64,000 nt of DNA from Verrucomicrobiales bacterium (GCA_018003315.1 JAGNEJ010000004.1:56949-120948), one strand, 5' to 3'; counted from the first letter of the stretch, positions 50,523 through 60,250 are shown. The notes: a model not told the origin generated them from the letters alone. Numbers and translations are program-made.

Positions 50523-53510
50523 CTATTCCCAGCTCCAGCGGTTGAGTTCCGGGCGACTGCAAGCGCTGATGGCGCGCCCGTCCGGGGAGAAGGTGATGCG
50601 GCTGTATTCGAAGGAGTGACCATGGAGGCGGGCGAGCGGGGCAAGCGTGTGCGCATTGACGACAAAGACCGCACCGTTGTTGCAGCCGATGGCGAGTCGG
50701 CGGCCATCGGGCGCAAAGGCAGCGCACACACCGGAATGGATGTAGCGGGAAAGCAGGGAGTGAAAAACCGCAGTGCCATCGGAGGCGGCTTTCCAGATTT
50801 CAACGGGACGGTCGTGAGCCGTTAGAGCGAAGGTGGTCAAGTCCGGCGAGACGGCGGCACGATGAATGCCGCCGGGGTGCGGGGGAACGCTGGCGATGAT
50901 GCGTCCGGTGTCCAATTCACGCACTTCGCAGCCGCGGTGGATGCGGGCGGTGAAGAGATGCCGTCCGTCAGGAGTGAAGGTGAATTCGCAGAGGTCGCCT
51001 TTGAATTCCGCCGGGATGGTGAAGCGGTGGCGCTCCTCCAGGGTGGGCAGGCTGCGGATGCTGACCTCTCCGCTCCGGAAGAGTGCGGCGAGGCGCGTGC
51101 CGGTGCTGTCGGTTTCCATCGCGTAGAGGCCGGAGAGGTCTGCGCTGAGCCGGGCCGCAGTGGTGAAACCGCTGACCCCGCGCCGCCGCACCTCCCATTG
51201 CGAGGGGGAGGCCAGCACGAGGTGTGAGCCATCCGGCGTGAGCTGCATTTTGGAGTGGCCGGAGCCGGACCATTCCCAGCGCATTCCTCCGGGACCGCGG
51301 TAGATGAATTTGCCGCCGGGCATGAACTCCAAGAGCGACCGTCCATCAGCGGACCAGGCGCTTGCGGCATAGCCCGGCGTGGTCGGCGTGCTGCAACCGG
51401 GCGGCGTCAGTTCAGCTGCATCCCATTCGCGCAGGGTACCATCGGCACCGGCAGAGTAGAACATTTCCCCGTCAGGCGCACAGGCAAGGGCGGTGATGCG
51501 TCCACGGTGGCCGTGCCAGTGGCGAATCCATTCCCCCTTTTCCGTATTCCACAGAAAGATGGATTCGTCATGCCCGGCGGTGGCCAGCAGCGGCTGGTGC
51601 GGATGAAAGGCGGCGACGAAGGGAATCTGCTGATGCCCGCGCAGCGTATGGCGAATCCGCGCCGTGGCGGAGTCCCACACCTGCACGGTGCCGTCGCTGA
51701 AGAGGCTGGCGGCGGACGCACCGGACGGGGAAAAGAAAAGTCCAGTTAGGAAAGTGCCGTCGGGCCAGAGCCACGGTTCGCTGAGCCTGCCGTCGGGCTG
51801 GCGGAAGACGAGCGAATTCAGTTCGCCCGGCGAGTAAAGCGCGCGTCCAGTGGCAGCATGCAGCACCGAGCCGACGCTGTGGCGCGTTTTCACTTTTCCG
51901 AGCAGCTTCCGGGCGGAGACGGACCAGCGCCATTCGTGGTCGGTGCTGTTGATGAGCAGAGTGTCGGAGTCGCCCGCAAAGAGAATGCAGGAGGGGTTTT
52001 CCTCCAGTTTCAGGAGCCAGCCGGAAGCGGCTGTGACGGCGTCATGGACAGTGATGCGCTGGCCGTCGAGAATGGCGGCCACCGTTTTCCCGTCGGGAGA
52101 AAATGCCAGCATCCGTGCTTTGGCGGGCAAGGCACCGGCAGTTCGGACCTGACCGGAGGGAAGGTCGAGCAGGTGAAGTCTAAGCCCCGCCGCGGCGGCG
52201 AGGGCGGTTCCGTCCGGCGCGATGGCGATGGCGTCCATGGCCTCCGGCGTGGTCAGCAGCGTGCGCCGTTGCTGGCTGTGGAGTTGGGACAGGAGGTAGT
52301 GCCATTCCCATCCGCGGAGATCCGGCTCTCCCGGCGCTGGAGTGGTGCGCTGGAGCAGTTCCCGCACCAGCGTGGGGCGGTTGTTGCGCAGGGCTTCGTC
52401 GGCAAGCTGCAGGGCGGCGTCGTATTCCGCTGCGCGAGCCTCCCGCTGGCTGGCAAACGCCTGCTGTTCATTGGCCACAGCCCGCCGCCATTGATGCACG
52501 ATGCCGGCGATGCCGGCTGCGGCTACCGCAACACAGGCGAGCAGCAGCAGGGCCACCGCAGGCTTGCGTCGCGCCCAGCGCCGCAGCCGTCCGGGCAGCC
52601 CCACGGGCTGCGCGAGGATCGGCTCGTGTCGAAGATAACGGTTCAAATCCTCAGCCAGCGCGGCAGCGGTCTGGTAGCGGCGGCCGGGTTCCTTCGCGAG
52701 GCACTTCAAACAGATGATTTCCAAATCGCGGGAAATGTCGCGGCGGGTGAGGCGCGGCGGGGCGGGTTCCTGGTCAACGACGAGTTTCAGGGTCTGCACC
52801 GGCGTCCCGCCCTGGAACGGCGGACGGCCGGTGAGACACTCGTAGAGCACGGCCCCGAGTGCGTACACGTCGCTGCGCGCATCAAGCTGCGCGGTATTTC
52901 CCTGCGCCTGCTCCGGCGGCATGTAGGCGGGGGAACCGAGCACGGTGCCGGTGAGCGTGAGTTCAGAGTCATGCGTCAGGGCTTTGGCGAGTCCGAAATC
53001 CGAGACGCACGGCGCGCCGTCCGGACGCAGGAGAATGTTCGAAGGCTTGAGGTCGCGGTGCAGGATGCCCTGCTCGTGCGCATGCTGCACGGCGCGGGCG
53101 GTGTCGCGCACCAGGGTGGCGGCGCGCACCGGTTGCAGCGGGCCTTCGCCCAGGCGCTGCGCCAGCGACGGTCCTTCCACCAGTTCCATGGTGAAGTAGT
53201 GTTGCCCGTCCTCATCGCCGATGTCATGAACCGTGACGATGTGAGGGTGCCGCAGCCGAGCCGCGGAGGTGGCTTCGGTTTTGAACCGCGCCACATCCTG
53301 CGCCCGGGCAAGGTGCGCGCTGCGGATCGTCTTCAGCGCCACGGTGCGGTCCAGCGCCGGGTGCCACGCCCGCCACACGATGCCCATGCCCCCACTGGCA
53401 ATCTCCTCCAAGAGTTCATACCCACCCAGCGTGAGCACGCCCTCCACGCCCGGCGGTTCCTCAAAAAGCGCTCCGAGAAGGTCGGCATGACTGCTGGATA
53501 CGGACTTCAT
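50523..53510 (-). CDS. Membrane Ser/Thr protein kinase with C-terminal WD40-like repeats
   Basis: A 995-residue kinase. The cytoplasmic kinase domain (about 31-300) is complete: glycine loop IASGGMGIVWRAW, VALK with Lys60, HRDLKPSN (Asp153 catalytic), DFGLA (Asp171), the APE-like SPAYMPPE and the DVYALGAVLYECLTGRPPF helix. A single membrane helix (about 317-338) leads into an extracytoplasmic helical stalk (about 340-420) and then roughly seven WD40-like repeats (about 430-995: ARMLAFSPDGKTVAAI, PFVAAFHPHQPLLATAGHD, ITALACAPDGEMFYSAGADG, SRITFSPDGRAISA). The start at 53510 (MKSVSSSHAD) is chosen over an upstream ATG giving Arg/Pro-rich sequence. It is followed by its probable partner, the sigma factor. 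Confidence 0.92.
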   Translation of the reverse strand: MKSVSSSHADLLGALFEEPPGVEGVLTLGGYELLEEIASGGMGIVWRAWHPALDRTVALKTIRSAHLARAQDVARFKTEATSAARLRHPHIVTVHDIGDEDGQHYFTMELVEGPSLAQRLGEGPLQPVRAATLVRDTARAVQHAHEQGILHRDLKPSNILLRPDGAPCVSDFGLAKALTHDSELTLTGTVLGSPAYMPPEQAQGNTAQLDARSDVYALGAVLYECLTGRPPFQGGTPVQTLKLVVDQEPAPPRLTRRDISRDLEIICLKCLAKEPGRRYQTAAALAEDLNRYLRHEPILAQPVGLPGRLRRWARRKPAVALLLLACVAVAAAGIAGIVHQWRRAVANEQQAFASQREARAAEYDAALQLADEALRNNRPTLVRELLQRTTPAPGEPDLRGWEWHYLLSQLHSQQRRTLLTTPEAMDAIAIAPDGTALAAAAGLRLHLLDLPSGQVRTAGALPAKARMLAFSPDGKTVAAILDGQRITVHDAVTAASGWLLKLEENPSCILFAGDSDTLLINSTDHEWRWSVSARKLLGKVKTRHSVGSVLHAATGRALYSPGELNSLVFRQPDGRLSEPWLWPDGTFLTGLFFSPSGASAASLFSDGTVQVWDSATARIRHTLRGHQQIPFVAAFHPHQPLLATAGHDESIFLWNTEKGEWIRHWHGHRGRITALACAPDGEMFYSAGADGTLREWDAAELTPPGCSTPTTPGYAASAWSADGRSLLEFMPGGKFIYRGPGGMRWEWSGSGHSKMQLTPDGSHLVLASPSQWEVRRRGVSGFTTAARLSADLSGLYAMETDSTGTRLAALFRSGEVSIRSLPTLEERHRFTIPAEFKGDLCEFTFTPDGRHLFTARIHRGCEVRELDTGRIIASVPPHPGGIHRAAVSPDLTTFALTAHDRPVEIWKAASDGTAVFHSLLSRYIHSGVCAAFAPDGRRLAIGCNNGAVFVVNAHTLAPLARLHGHSFEYSRITFSPDGRAISACSRPELNRWSWE

Positions 53511-53599
53511 GGCGGCGGACTGCAGGCGAAACTTCGGCCGGGCGCGGAATATTGGGCGCGGTGGCCGGGGAGTGCAACCTCCGGATCCCCTCCGCAGGA

Positions 53600-56107
53600 T
53601 CACGGTGCCATGCTTGCACGATAGAAGCGGCTTGGGAGCGGGGCATTAGGCTCGGTGAAAACGAAAGGTTCGATGTCCGTGGCCGTCACGGTGCCGAGTG
53701 CCTGCCATGACTGGAGCGATGGCGAGGCTTCGATCTTCACGCGTCCCGTGCCGAGGACATTGAGCAGGGCAAGGTGTGCGCCCCCGGCATCCCGGGTGAG
53801 GCTGCGGATGGCGATGCCTTTGCGAAGCCGCCACACGCTGCCGCTTCCTTCGCTGCCGCCGAAATAGGAGACGCCGTAGAAGTCGCCGTCAGGTCCAATC
53901 ACCGGCGGGGCCGGGCCACGGCCGGAGACCATGCCGTCAAAGTGATGGAGCACAAGAAAGTCGGAGCCGCCAGCCTGGAGTTTGAACAGTGTGCCGTTTC
54001 CACCTGAGCCGCCGCGGGTGGCGAGGCCGTAGAGGCGGCCGTCGCTACCGGAGGTGAGTCCGGCGAGTGCCCAACCGGACGGGCCGAAGTCGCTGCGGCC
54101 GGGAAAGAGGCACTTCGCGGCAAAGCCAGTGCCGTCAGGGTTCAGAGTGTAGATTCCGCCAGCAGATTGATCCGGCACCCGCGGCCCGGCGACCCCGTAA
54201 AGAATGCCATCGGGTGCGAGCACAGGGGAGCCTGTCGGCCAGGCGAGTACTGAGGCGCCGGTGAAATCATGCAGCTTTTCAAACTGTCCCGTACTGGTGA
54301 TGCGGAAAACGACTCCATAGCCCGCCGTGCCACCACCGGTCGTAACACCGTAGAACCCGCCATCGCTGCCGCGGCGCAGGCCGGTGGCCGGGTTTTCACC
54401 ATCGCTGCCGTTGAAGTGCCGCAGCGTGATGAAGCTGCCGGGCGGCGTCCAGCGCCAGATGGTGCCTTTGCCATGAATGCCGCCGACGACGGTGGTGCCC
54501 AACAGTGAACCGTCGGGCAGTGATTCCATGCGACCCTGCGGCTGCGCACCGGCGGTGCCCGTGCCGTCATTGGCAGGCGCAGTGAAGGAATGCACGGCGC
54601 TGAGCACGCCGGTCAGCGAGCATCGGTAGAGGGTGCCGCCACCATTGGCCCCGTCTTCCATGGCCGTCCCATACAGAAAGCCATCCGGGGCAAGCACGAG
54701 ACTGCTTTGGGGCGAACCACCGCTGGTGGCCGCATCAAAGCGGGCAAGCGCCCGCGGCTCCCCGCCTCCCGGAGGAATGCGGTAAATGGTGGGCGCGCGA
54801 TGAATCGTTTGATTGATTTTCAGACCGATGGCGACCCCATAAAGCGCGCCATCCGGACCGAACACAGGCTCGCCGGATGGTGTCTGGCCGGGGGATCCAG
54901 TGAAGGAGGCGAGTTCTGTCAGGCTGCCGCTGGCGGTGAGCCGGAAAGCGGAGCCTTCGCCATGAGTTCCGCCGTATTTGGTGAGTCCGTAATATTGACC
55001 GTCGCCGCCTTCCACCGGTGGAGCCCACGGCTCGCGCACGCCGGCAGCAGTGAAATGATGCAGAGTCTCCGGTGGCGTCGCAGCGGTCACGCGGAAAACC
55101 GTGCCGGCATTGTGTGCACCGCCGCTGCGCGTGGTTCCGATGATGCCGCCTGGGATCGGACTGAGCGCGGAGGGCGTCGCCCCGTCCGTGCCATCGAACG
55201 GGATGACGCCGATATAGAGCCCGCTGGTCGTCGGGCGGAAGACGGTCCCGAGATTGCTGCCCCCACCGCTGCGCGCAGACGCCGCGTAGCTGCCATCGCC
55301 CCACGGGATGAATTCCCCGTGAGGCGCGGCTCCGTGCTGCGGGCCGTCGAAGTCAAAGAATTTGGTGAACGTGCCCGGCTCCTGATATCGCCACGCCGTA
55401 CCCGCAGCATAGTCTCCGCCGCGGGTGCACAGACCAAGATAAATGCCCTCGGCGATGCGCAGCACGCCGCCTTCAGGATAGGAACCTTTGGTGAAATCAA
55501 AGTCCACCAACGTGACCAGCCCACCCACCGTCGGCAACACCGGCAGTGAAAAAAGCGTGCCCTGTCCCGCCGCCCCGCCTTCCCGCGCCGTTCCGATGAG
55601 AAAATTCCCGTCAAAAGCGAGCCGTCCTGCAGGGTGCGCGCCGCCGACATTGGTGGAAAAACCCGGCCCCGTGAGCGCGGGAAACGATTTGAGAAGCGCG
55701 AACTCCCCCTGCGACGTGACGCGGAAAATGCCGCCCGTGCCGTGCTGGCCGCCGTTGCTGGTGGTGCCGTAGAAATTCCCATCCGGACCGGCAATGAGCG
55801 GCGCAAGGGCATTGGAGCCGCTGATTTGCAGCACTGGGTCATAGAGGTCGCAGAGTTTGGTCAGGGAACCCTGCGGGCTGAGCCGAAAAATAACCCCGCC
55901 CCCGCCATTGAGGCCGCTGCCGCCGGATGTGGTGATCCCGTAAAAACTCCCGTCGCCGCCCCGCACGAGCGGGAGCGTGGGCTGCGAAGCCTGCTGCAAA
56001 AATGCCGCATGGTTCTCCGCCGGCCAGAGGTTCTCCTGCGCCGCGGCGGGCGGTCGCATTGAAGGCAGGGTCAGCAGCGTGAGCAGCGTTCGCAAAGCAG
56101 AGTGCAT
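53600..56107 (-). CDS. Secreted GloVer-repeat protein (choice-of-anchor type)
   Basis: An 835-residue secreted protein with a signal peptide (about 1-24, PPAAAQ) and about fourteen copies of the GloVer repeat, each built around G-x-[LF]-YG-x-T-x2-GG-x-G-x-GT-x-FR, for example GSFYGITTSGGSGLNGGGGVIFRL near the start and GDFYGVSYFGGSEGSGSVWRL near the end. One repeat (near residue 430) is degenerate (VAIGLKINQTI). The C-terminal segment carries PNAPLPSRFYRASM, the characteristic verrucomicrobial ending. The repeats probably form a propeller or solenoid. It is 90 nt upstream of the kinase, so the three-gene group may act together. Confidence 0.9.
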   Translation of the reverse strand: MHSALRTLLTLLTLPSMRPPAAAQENLWPAENHAAFLQQASQPTLPLVRGGDGSFYGITTSGGSGLNGGGGVIFRLSPQGSLTKLCDLYDPVLQISGSNALAPLIAGPDGNFYGTTSNGGQHGTGGIFRVTSQGEFALLKSFPALTGPGFSTNVGGAHPAGRLAFDGNFLIGTAREGGAAGQGTLFSLPVLPTVGGLVTLVDFDFTKGSYPEGGVLRIAEGIYLGLCTRGGDYAAGTAWRYQEPGTFTKFFDFDGPQHGAAPHGEFIPWGDGSYAASARSGGGSNLGTVFRPTTSGLYIGVIPFDGTDGATPSALSPIPGGIIGTTRSGGAHNAGTVFRVTAATPPETLHHFTAAGVREPWAPPVEGGDGQYYGLTKYGGTHGEGSAFRLTASGSLTELASFTGSPGQTPSGEPVFGPDGALYGVAIGLKINQTIHRAPTIYRIPPGGGEPRALARFDAATSGGSPQSSLVLAPDGFLYGTAMEDGANGGGTLYRCSLTGVLSAVHSFTAPANDGTGTAGAQPQGRMESLPDGSLLGTTVVGGIHGKGTIWRWTPPGSFITLRHFNGSDGENPATGLRRGSDGGFYGVTTGGGTAGYGVVFRITSTGQFEKLHDFTGASVLAWPTGSPVLAPDGILYGVAGPRVPDQSAGGIYTLNPDGTGFAAKCLFPGRSDFGPSGWALAGLTSGSDGRLYGLATRGGSGGNGTLFKLQAGGSDFLVLHHFDGMVSGRGPAPPVIGPDGDFYGVSYFGGSEGSGSVWRLRKGIAIRSLTRDAGGAHLALLNVLGTGRVKIEASPSLQSWQALGTVTATDIEPFVFTEPNAPLPSRFYRASMAP

Positions 56108-56367
56108 ACTCTCTTCTGTAAGGGACAACTTCCCGGCGATGACACATCCTCCGGAAAATTTCTTCTCCGCATGGAATCAGCCGCCGCACTCCGACCGGCC
56201 ATCGCCATTTCCAACAGGCCATTCTGCCAATCCGTCGGAAGGATGGATGGTGAGGTGGACAACAAGGCAAACAACGACAATGGGATGAATCACCGTGACG
56301 TGACCGCCAACGAGACGGCACGACGGCGCGGATTCCCGCGCCAGCGATGGCGTGTGCGCCCACTTTC
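56108..56367. other. 260-nt intergenic region with a 7-bp hairpin
   Basis: GGCGCGG (56325-56331) and CCGCGCC (56336-56342) form a perfect stem with a 4-nt loop, 26 nt beyond the stop of the minus-strand membrane-protein gene. There is no T-run. It may mark the transcript end. The rest should hold the promoter of the GloVer gene; no hexamer pair is obvious. Confidence 0.45.
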
Positions 56368-56850
56368 CTAAGCCGTTCGCCGCAAAAAGCACCCCGCGAC
56401 ACTGGTTAGGCCGGCGACAGCGATCGCGGCCAGCCATACCATCCAGGTGCCGGCCAGCCTGGCGATGGGGGTGCCCGTCGATTCGTTGAAATACCAGGTG
56501 TGCGACTGCGGGCTGGTGAGGGCGATGCCGACAGCAGGCAGGGCAAACGCCAATGCAAGGCCGAATTTGCTCCGGAGCGTGAGGACGATGGTCGCGAAAT
56601 AGAGCGGGTTGGCATACCAGGCAAACTGCCCGGCGGCGAATGGGCCCATCCAGCCGACTGCGAGCACCTCGGCACCGCTCACCGGCTCATGATTCTCAAA
56701 CACCAGCACCGGCAGACCGAGCGAAGCCAGGTAGAGCACGCCGGAGAGAGTGACGCCGGCAATCAACAGACGACGGAATCGCTGGCTGGGATCAGGCAGC
56801 GTGGGCGGAGTGGAGGGTGGTGTCATCAGGGCGGGCATATGCCGCTGCAC
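56368..56850 (-). CDS. Four-span membrane protein of unknown function
   Basis: A 160-residue protein with four hydrophobic segments (LLIAGVTLSGVLYLASLGLPVLVF, FAAGQFAWYANPLYFATIVLTL, GLALAFALPAVGIALTS and WMVWLAAIAVAGLTSVAGCFL). Conserved-looking aromatic and polar patches (QFAWYANPLYF) suggest a defined fold, but no family is recognised. Three in-frame ATGs occur in the first nine codons; the first is given. It may be in the same transcript as the GloVer gene, which lies 260 nt downstream on the same strand. Confidence 0.7.
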   Translation of the reverse strand: MQRHMPALMTPPSTPPTLPDPSQRFRRLLIAGVTLSGVLYLASLGLPVLVFENHEPVSGAEVLAVGWMGPFAAGQFAWYANPLYFATIVLTLRSKFGLALAFALPAVGIALTSPQSHTWYFNESTGTPIARLAGTWMVWLAAIAVAGLTSVAGCFLRRTA

Positions 56851-57291
56851 AGCGGGCGGAGACGATCATAAGCGATGGCTACGGCCAGCACGCCGGTGAG
56901 GGTGCCGAGCACCGGCCACGGCCATGGCTGCCATCTGCCCCGGACGCTCCGCCTCGTAGCAGACGCAGCGGACGGAACAGCCTGGGCGGTGAATTCCAGA
57001 AAGGAAAAATGCGTGCGGTTTCACATCGAACTTCGTTTCATCGCTGATTCCGGCGAAGGAATCGGAATGGAGGGAATGGTGCGGGGCGATGAGACTCAGG
57101 ATTGGGAGCGGCGATTTGCATCGGCTATGCATATTTCCCGCCGACAGGCACATTCGCTACCTTGGACACCGATTCGACCGGGAAGCCTCCCGGCGGGTTG
57201 GTTGAAAAATGGCGGCCTCAGCCCGCCACTCCGAGTGGGTCCACAGGCGTTGACAGCGCTCCTTGGCCACACTGAAAACAGCGACGAGCCT
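56851..57291. other. 441-nt non-coding region with hairpins
   Basis: No gene is supported here. A perfect 6-bp hairpin (CCGGGA 57178-57183, TCCCGG 57188-57193) is followed by a GGCGGG/CCCGCC pairing (57192-57197 with 57222-57227), forming a small repeat-like cluster about 65-110 nt beyond the stop of the next gene. Open frames across it lack coding character. Confidence 0.5.
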
Positions 57292-57993
57292 CTACTTCGT
57301 CCCCGGCGCGTCGATCTTCACCGGTTCGGAGAGCTTGCTGTAAACGATCGTTGCGGGCAGGTCCAGGCCGTCTCCGGACACGATCATCTCCACCTTGCGG
57401 AGGAAAATCATGTTATTCACATTTCGTTCGCGACACAGCCAAATGTTCATCGCTGCATTCTTGCCCTTGGCGGGTTTTTCAAGATGGAGCACCTCCTCGC
57501 CGTCCAGTTTTTCCTCCGTGGCTGTATAGTCGCCCTTCAACAACTCCTTCGACAGAGCCAGTGGCGCGGTAATAATGTTGTTGAAGATCAGGGTGGTTTC
57601 CTTTTCCGCATTCTTTCCCGTTTGCCACGTCTTGCCACCGTCCAGGCTGAGGAAAAATTCGCCCCCCGCCACCACCCGCTGCTTTTTGACTCCCTTTACG
57701 TCTGTGCAGTCGAGCGCCAGAGATTTCTCTCCGAGCGCTCCCTTGAGGGTCGCGCTGCCCTCGTCGGTCTTGATCACGACGTCGACGTGGAAACCTTTTA
57801 ACCTCGCATGATTCTCCAGCGCGGTCTTCAATACCGATTGCTCCTTGGAAAGGTTCGACTCCGGAGGGGTTGCAGGTTTTTCATTCTCACTGGAAGTCGA
57901 TTTCTCCGCAGCGGGTTTTTTCTTTTTGTCGACAGCGTGAAGCGCAAACGAAGTGAGCAGCAGTGTGGCAGTGAGCAGGACAGTTGTTTTCAT
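57292..57993 (-). CDS. Secreted hypothetical protein with LolA-like character
   Basis: A 233-residue exported protein: signal peptide MKTTVLLTATLLLTSFALHA, a Lys/Glu/Pro-rich linker (about 24-55) and a domain of beta strands (FHVDVVIKTDEGSATLKGAL, SLALDCTDVKGVKKQRVVAG, GEFFLSLDGGKTWQTG, NIWLCRERNVNNMIFLRKVEM). The pattern suggests a LolA/outer-membrane-lipoprotein-carrier-like or similar half-barrel; no family is certain. The start at 57993 gives the signal peptide; the frame continues upstream 21 codons. Confidence 0.65.
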   Translation of the reverse strand: MKTTVLLTATLLLTSFALHAVDKKKKPAAEKSTSSENEKPATPPESNLSKEQSVLKTALENHARLKGFHVDVVIKTDEGSATLKGALGEKSLALDCTDVKGVKKQRVVAGGEFFLSLDGGKTWQTGKNAEKETTLIFNNIITAPLALSKELLKGDYTATEEKLDGEEVLHLEKPAKGKNAAMNIWLCRERNVNNMIFLRKVEMIVSGDGLDLPATIVYSKLSEPVKIDAPGTK

Positions 57994-58120
57994 GCAATGG
58001 GATATACGGAAGGGATCGTCGGTGATGACGCACACCCGGCAGATTTTTTCTGACAATCTGCCGTCCAGGCGGTGGCACCAAACGGCAACATTCTTCCCTC
58101 AAATCATTCTTCCCATAGAA

Positions 58121-58150
58121 AAACCTCCGCAGGAGCACCCGCGGAGGTTT
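58121..58150 (-). terminator. Rho-independent terminator of the barrel gene
   Basis: On the minus strand a perfect 10-bp stem (arms 58141-58150 and 58121-58130, core CCTCCGC) with a 10-nt loop runs directly into a short T-run (58117-58121 region). It begins 41 nt after the stop of the barrel gene at 58191. This is the only convincing intrinsic terminator in the window. Confidence 0.8.
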
Positions 58151-58190
58151 CGTTGCAAAAATTGTCCGGATGACATCCGAACCCGTTCCA

Positions 58191-59384
58191 CTAGAACGTG
58201 GCGCGCAAGCCGAGATACACGTTATGGCGGTTGTATTCCCGGTATTCCTCTTCGGAAGTGTTGATGCTGAACGAGTAGCTGGTGTTCAGCGAGATGTTCC
58301 GGAAGAGGCTGTAGTTCAAGCCGATGCTGAATGCGAAAATATCATCCGCAAAGCCGTTGGTGCCTGCGGTGACGGAATCGTCAAACTCATCGTGGATGTA
58401 GTGCAGCCCAGCCTGGCCGGCGAGACGGGAGGTGAAGCGCTGGGTGGCGCTGACACCCGTGCGGAAGCTGTAGCGGTCTGTAAAGCTGCCGACGCCGGAA
58501 TCTTCAAAGCCAAAGCGACCATACCAGGTCAGGGTCGTGTCCTTGCTGGCCAAATAGGAGTAGCTGCCTTCAAAATACGGCGCGGCATCCGTGCCGCCGT
58601 TGTCGCGATCCCGGATCTCTGCACCCACCCGGAAACTGCCACTGCTGCGCGGGCTGAACTTGTGGTCCAGACCGGTGAGAATGTAGTGGCTCATGTAGTC
58701 GGCAAACCCGTTGTCATAGGTCGTGTAGGCGAACCGGTAGCTCAACGCAGCCGTCGTGGTGGGATTCAAAATATAGCGGAATTCATTGTGGAAAATGTGG
58801 CTCAAGTAGCTTTCGCCCTCGTAGCGCTCCTCCTGATAATCCGTACCGGTGATCGTGTAGCCAGTGACAGTGGAGAATTTGCGACTCCACGCGTAGGATA
58901 CGCTCAGGTCGTTGTATCCGTAGAGATACTGGTCGGTGCGGCGGGTGGTCCCTGCTCCGATGGCGTAGTTTGGCTCAAATTCGTAGGCGAGATAGAAGGA
59001 GTCGTAAATCGCCAGGCGCTCATTGACACGGTGACTGAAATTGGCACCGAGCCGGGCGGATTGCATGTAGTCGTCCACGCCGTCCGGAGCGTCGAAGTAG
59101 TAAAATCCGGTGTAGCCAAGATTGAAGCCCCAGCTGGTGCGACGATTGGTTTTTTGGTACTGCAGGCCGACCCCGGCGGAAGCGTAGGCGCTGCCGTGCT
59201 CGTTCTCATGGGTGAGGTTGACATTGGAATCATAGCCGCCACCCGCGTCGAGCGTGATCGTGAACGGCATGCGCTTTTCGAATTCATCCCGGTCCGGACG
59301 AATGCTGAGGAGACCTTGTCCGTAGGCGCTGGAACCAGCGGTCAAGGCAGCGAAGGTGAGCAGGGAACTGAGTTTCTTGTTCAT
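58191..59384 (-). CDS. Outer membrane beta-barrel protein
   Basis: A 397-residue protein with a signal (1-22, AYGQ) and a barrel of about 16-18 strands visible as alternating aromatic/polar segments (FTITLDAGGGYDSNVNLTH, TSWGFNLGYTGFYYFDAP, AYEFEPNYAIG, AALSYRFAYTTYDNGFADY, RFGFEDSGVGSFTDRYSFRTG) ending VYLGLRATF, with the terminal Phe required for outer-membrane assembly. It resembles the BBP2-type outer membrane barrel group found in Verrucomicrobia. Transport or structural role unknown. A clear terminator follows. Confidence 0.87.
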   Translation of the reverse strand: MNKKLSSLLTFAALTAGSSAYGQGLLSIRPDRDEFEKRMPFTITLDAGGGYDSNVNLTHENEHGSAYASAGVGLQYQKTNRRTSWGFNLGYTGFYYFDAPDGVDDYMQSARLGANFSHRVNERLAIYDSFYLAYEFEPNYAIGAGTTRRTDQYLYGYNDLSVSYAWSRKFSTVTGYTITGTDYQEERYEGESYLSHIFHNEFRYILNPTTTAALSYRFAYTTYDNGFADYMSHYILTGLDHKFSPRSSGSFRVGAEIRDRDNGGTDAAPYFEGSYSYLASKDTTLTWYGRFGFEDSGVGSFTDRYSFRTGVSATQRFTSRLAGQAGLHYIHDEFDDSVTAGTNGFADDIFAFSIGLNYSLFRNISLNTSYSFSINTSEEEYREYNRHNVYLGLRATF

Positions 59385-59528
59385 AGGTTCAAAATCGAGC
59401 AGTGGGAAGTAAACAACGGATGGGGCGGAGTGATGGAAAGCAGCGCATTTAAAGCAACCTTCAGTGAGAAATAACAGGCAAAGTCACTTTCAGGCAAGCA
59501 TTTTTCTGTCAAACGTGCGGATGCTGTT

Positions 59529-60215
59529 TCAAGACTTGGTGCACGGAGTGCTGCCGGTGCGGGGCTTGTGCTTTTTGCGGACTTCGGTGGTCCGAATCAC
59601 TTTCACAATGATTTCCTTTTCTGAGCCTGGAGCACCGTTGTTGGGCGGCATCAGATAAACCCCCGTCGGTGCCAGCGCCCCACCTGTGAAATCATCTTCC
59701 GTTTTGGCAGGCGGTGCCACCGGTTCTTTGCCGGCCACAGGCTGTTTTCCCGAAGTAATCGGTTCCTTGCCGGCCACCGGTTCTTTGCCGGAGGCGATTG
59801 GTTCTTTGCCTGATCCCTGGGAGCTTTGATCGTCCGAGGCTCCGGAATCTCCCTGGCCAAGCGCTGCCTGCATGGCTTTTTTGATTTCCGAGGCTGCTTC
59901 CGGGGAGGCCGCCAAAGCGCATTCTCCAATCGTGGAGGCGGCAGCAGGCGCTGCGGTCACCGCGGTGCTCACAATTTCACCCACCAGTTTGGGATCTGCT
60001 TTCGAGGTGGCGATGGCGGTTTTCACGATGTCACAGGCGCAGTGTTCCGCGACGGTGACGGCGTCTTCAACTGCCAGCAAGATGCGCGATGGTTCTTTGG
60101 CAATTTCAGCTTCCAGTTTTTTGAGCGTTTCGTCGCACTTGGCAGGGGTTTGCCCCTGGGTGGATGCCGCAAAAAGGAACAAGCCGGCGAAGGCGGTAGA
60201 GAGAATCGATTTCAT
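59529..60215 (-). CDS. Secreted protein with GKEP repeat region
   Basis: A 228-residue secreted protein: signal peptide (MKSILSTAFAGLFLFAASTQGQ), an Ala-rich helical domain (about 25-120) with paired cysteines (CDETLKKLEAEIAK, EHCACDIVKTAIATSKADPK, GECALAASPEAASEIKKAM), an acidic/Ser linker, and a repeat of about five GKEP units (residues about 134-168), then a C-terminal beta-like tail (KEIIVKVIRTTEVRKKHK). Function unknown. The four Cys may form disulfides in the periplasm. Confidence 0.65.
   Translation of the reverse strand: MKSILSTAFAGLFLFAASTQGQTPAKCDETLKKLEAEIAKEPSRILLAVEDAVTVAEHCACDIVKTAIATSKADPKLVGEIVSTAVTAAPAAASTIGECALAASPEAASEIKKAMQAALGQGDSGASDDQSSQGSGKEPIASGKEPVAGKEPITSGKQPVAGKEPVAPPAKTEDDFTGGALAPTGVYLMPPNNGAPGSEKEIIVKVIRTTEVRKKHKPRTGSTPCTKS
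59722..59818 (-). repeat. Tandem repeat encoding GKEP units
   Basis: About five imperfect 18-21-nt units based on GGTTCTTTGCCGGCCAC (plus strand) are found inside the gene above. They translate to GKEPVA, GKEPIAS and GKQPVA variants. Unit lengths differ by 3 nt, so the frame is kept. Confidence 0.75.
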
Positions 60216-60250
60216 AACCCAGTTGGAATTGATTTTGGTGGTTTTTCAGT

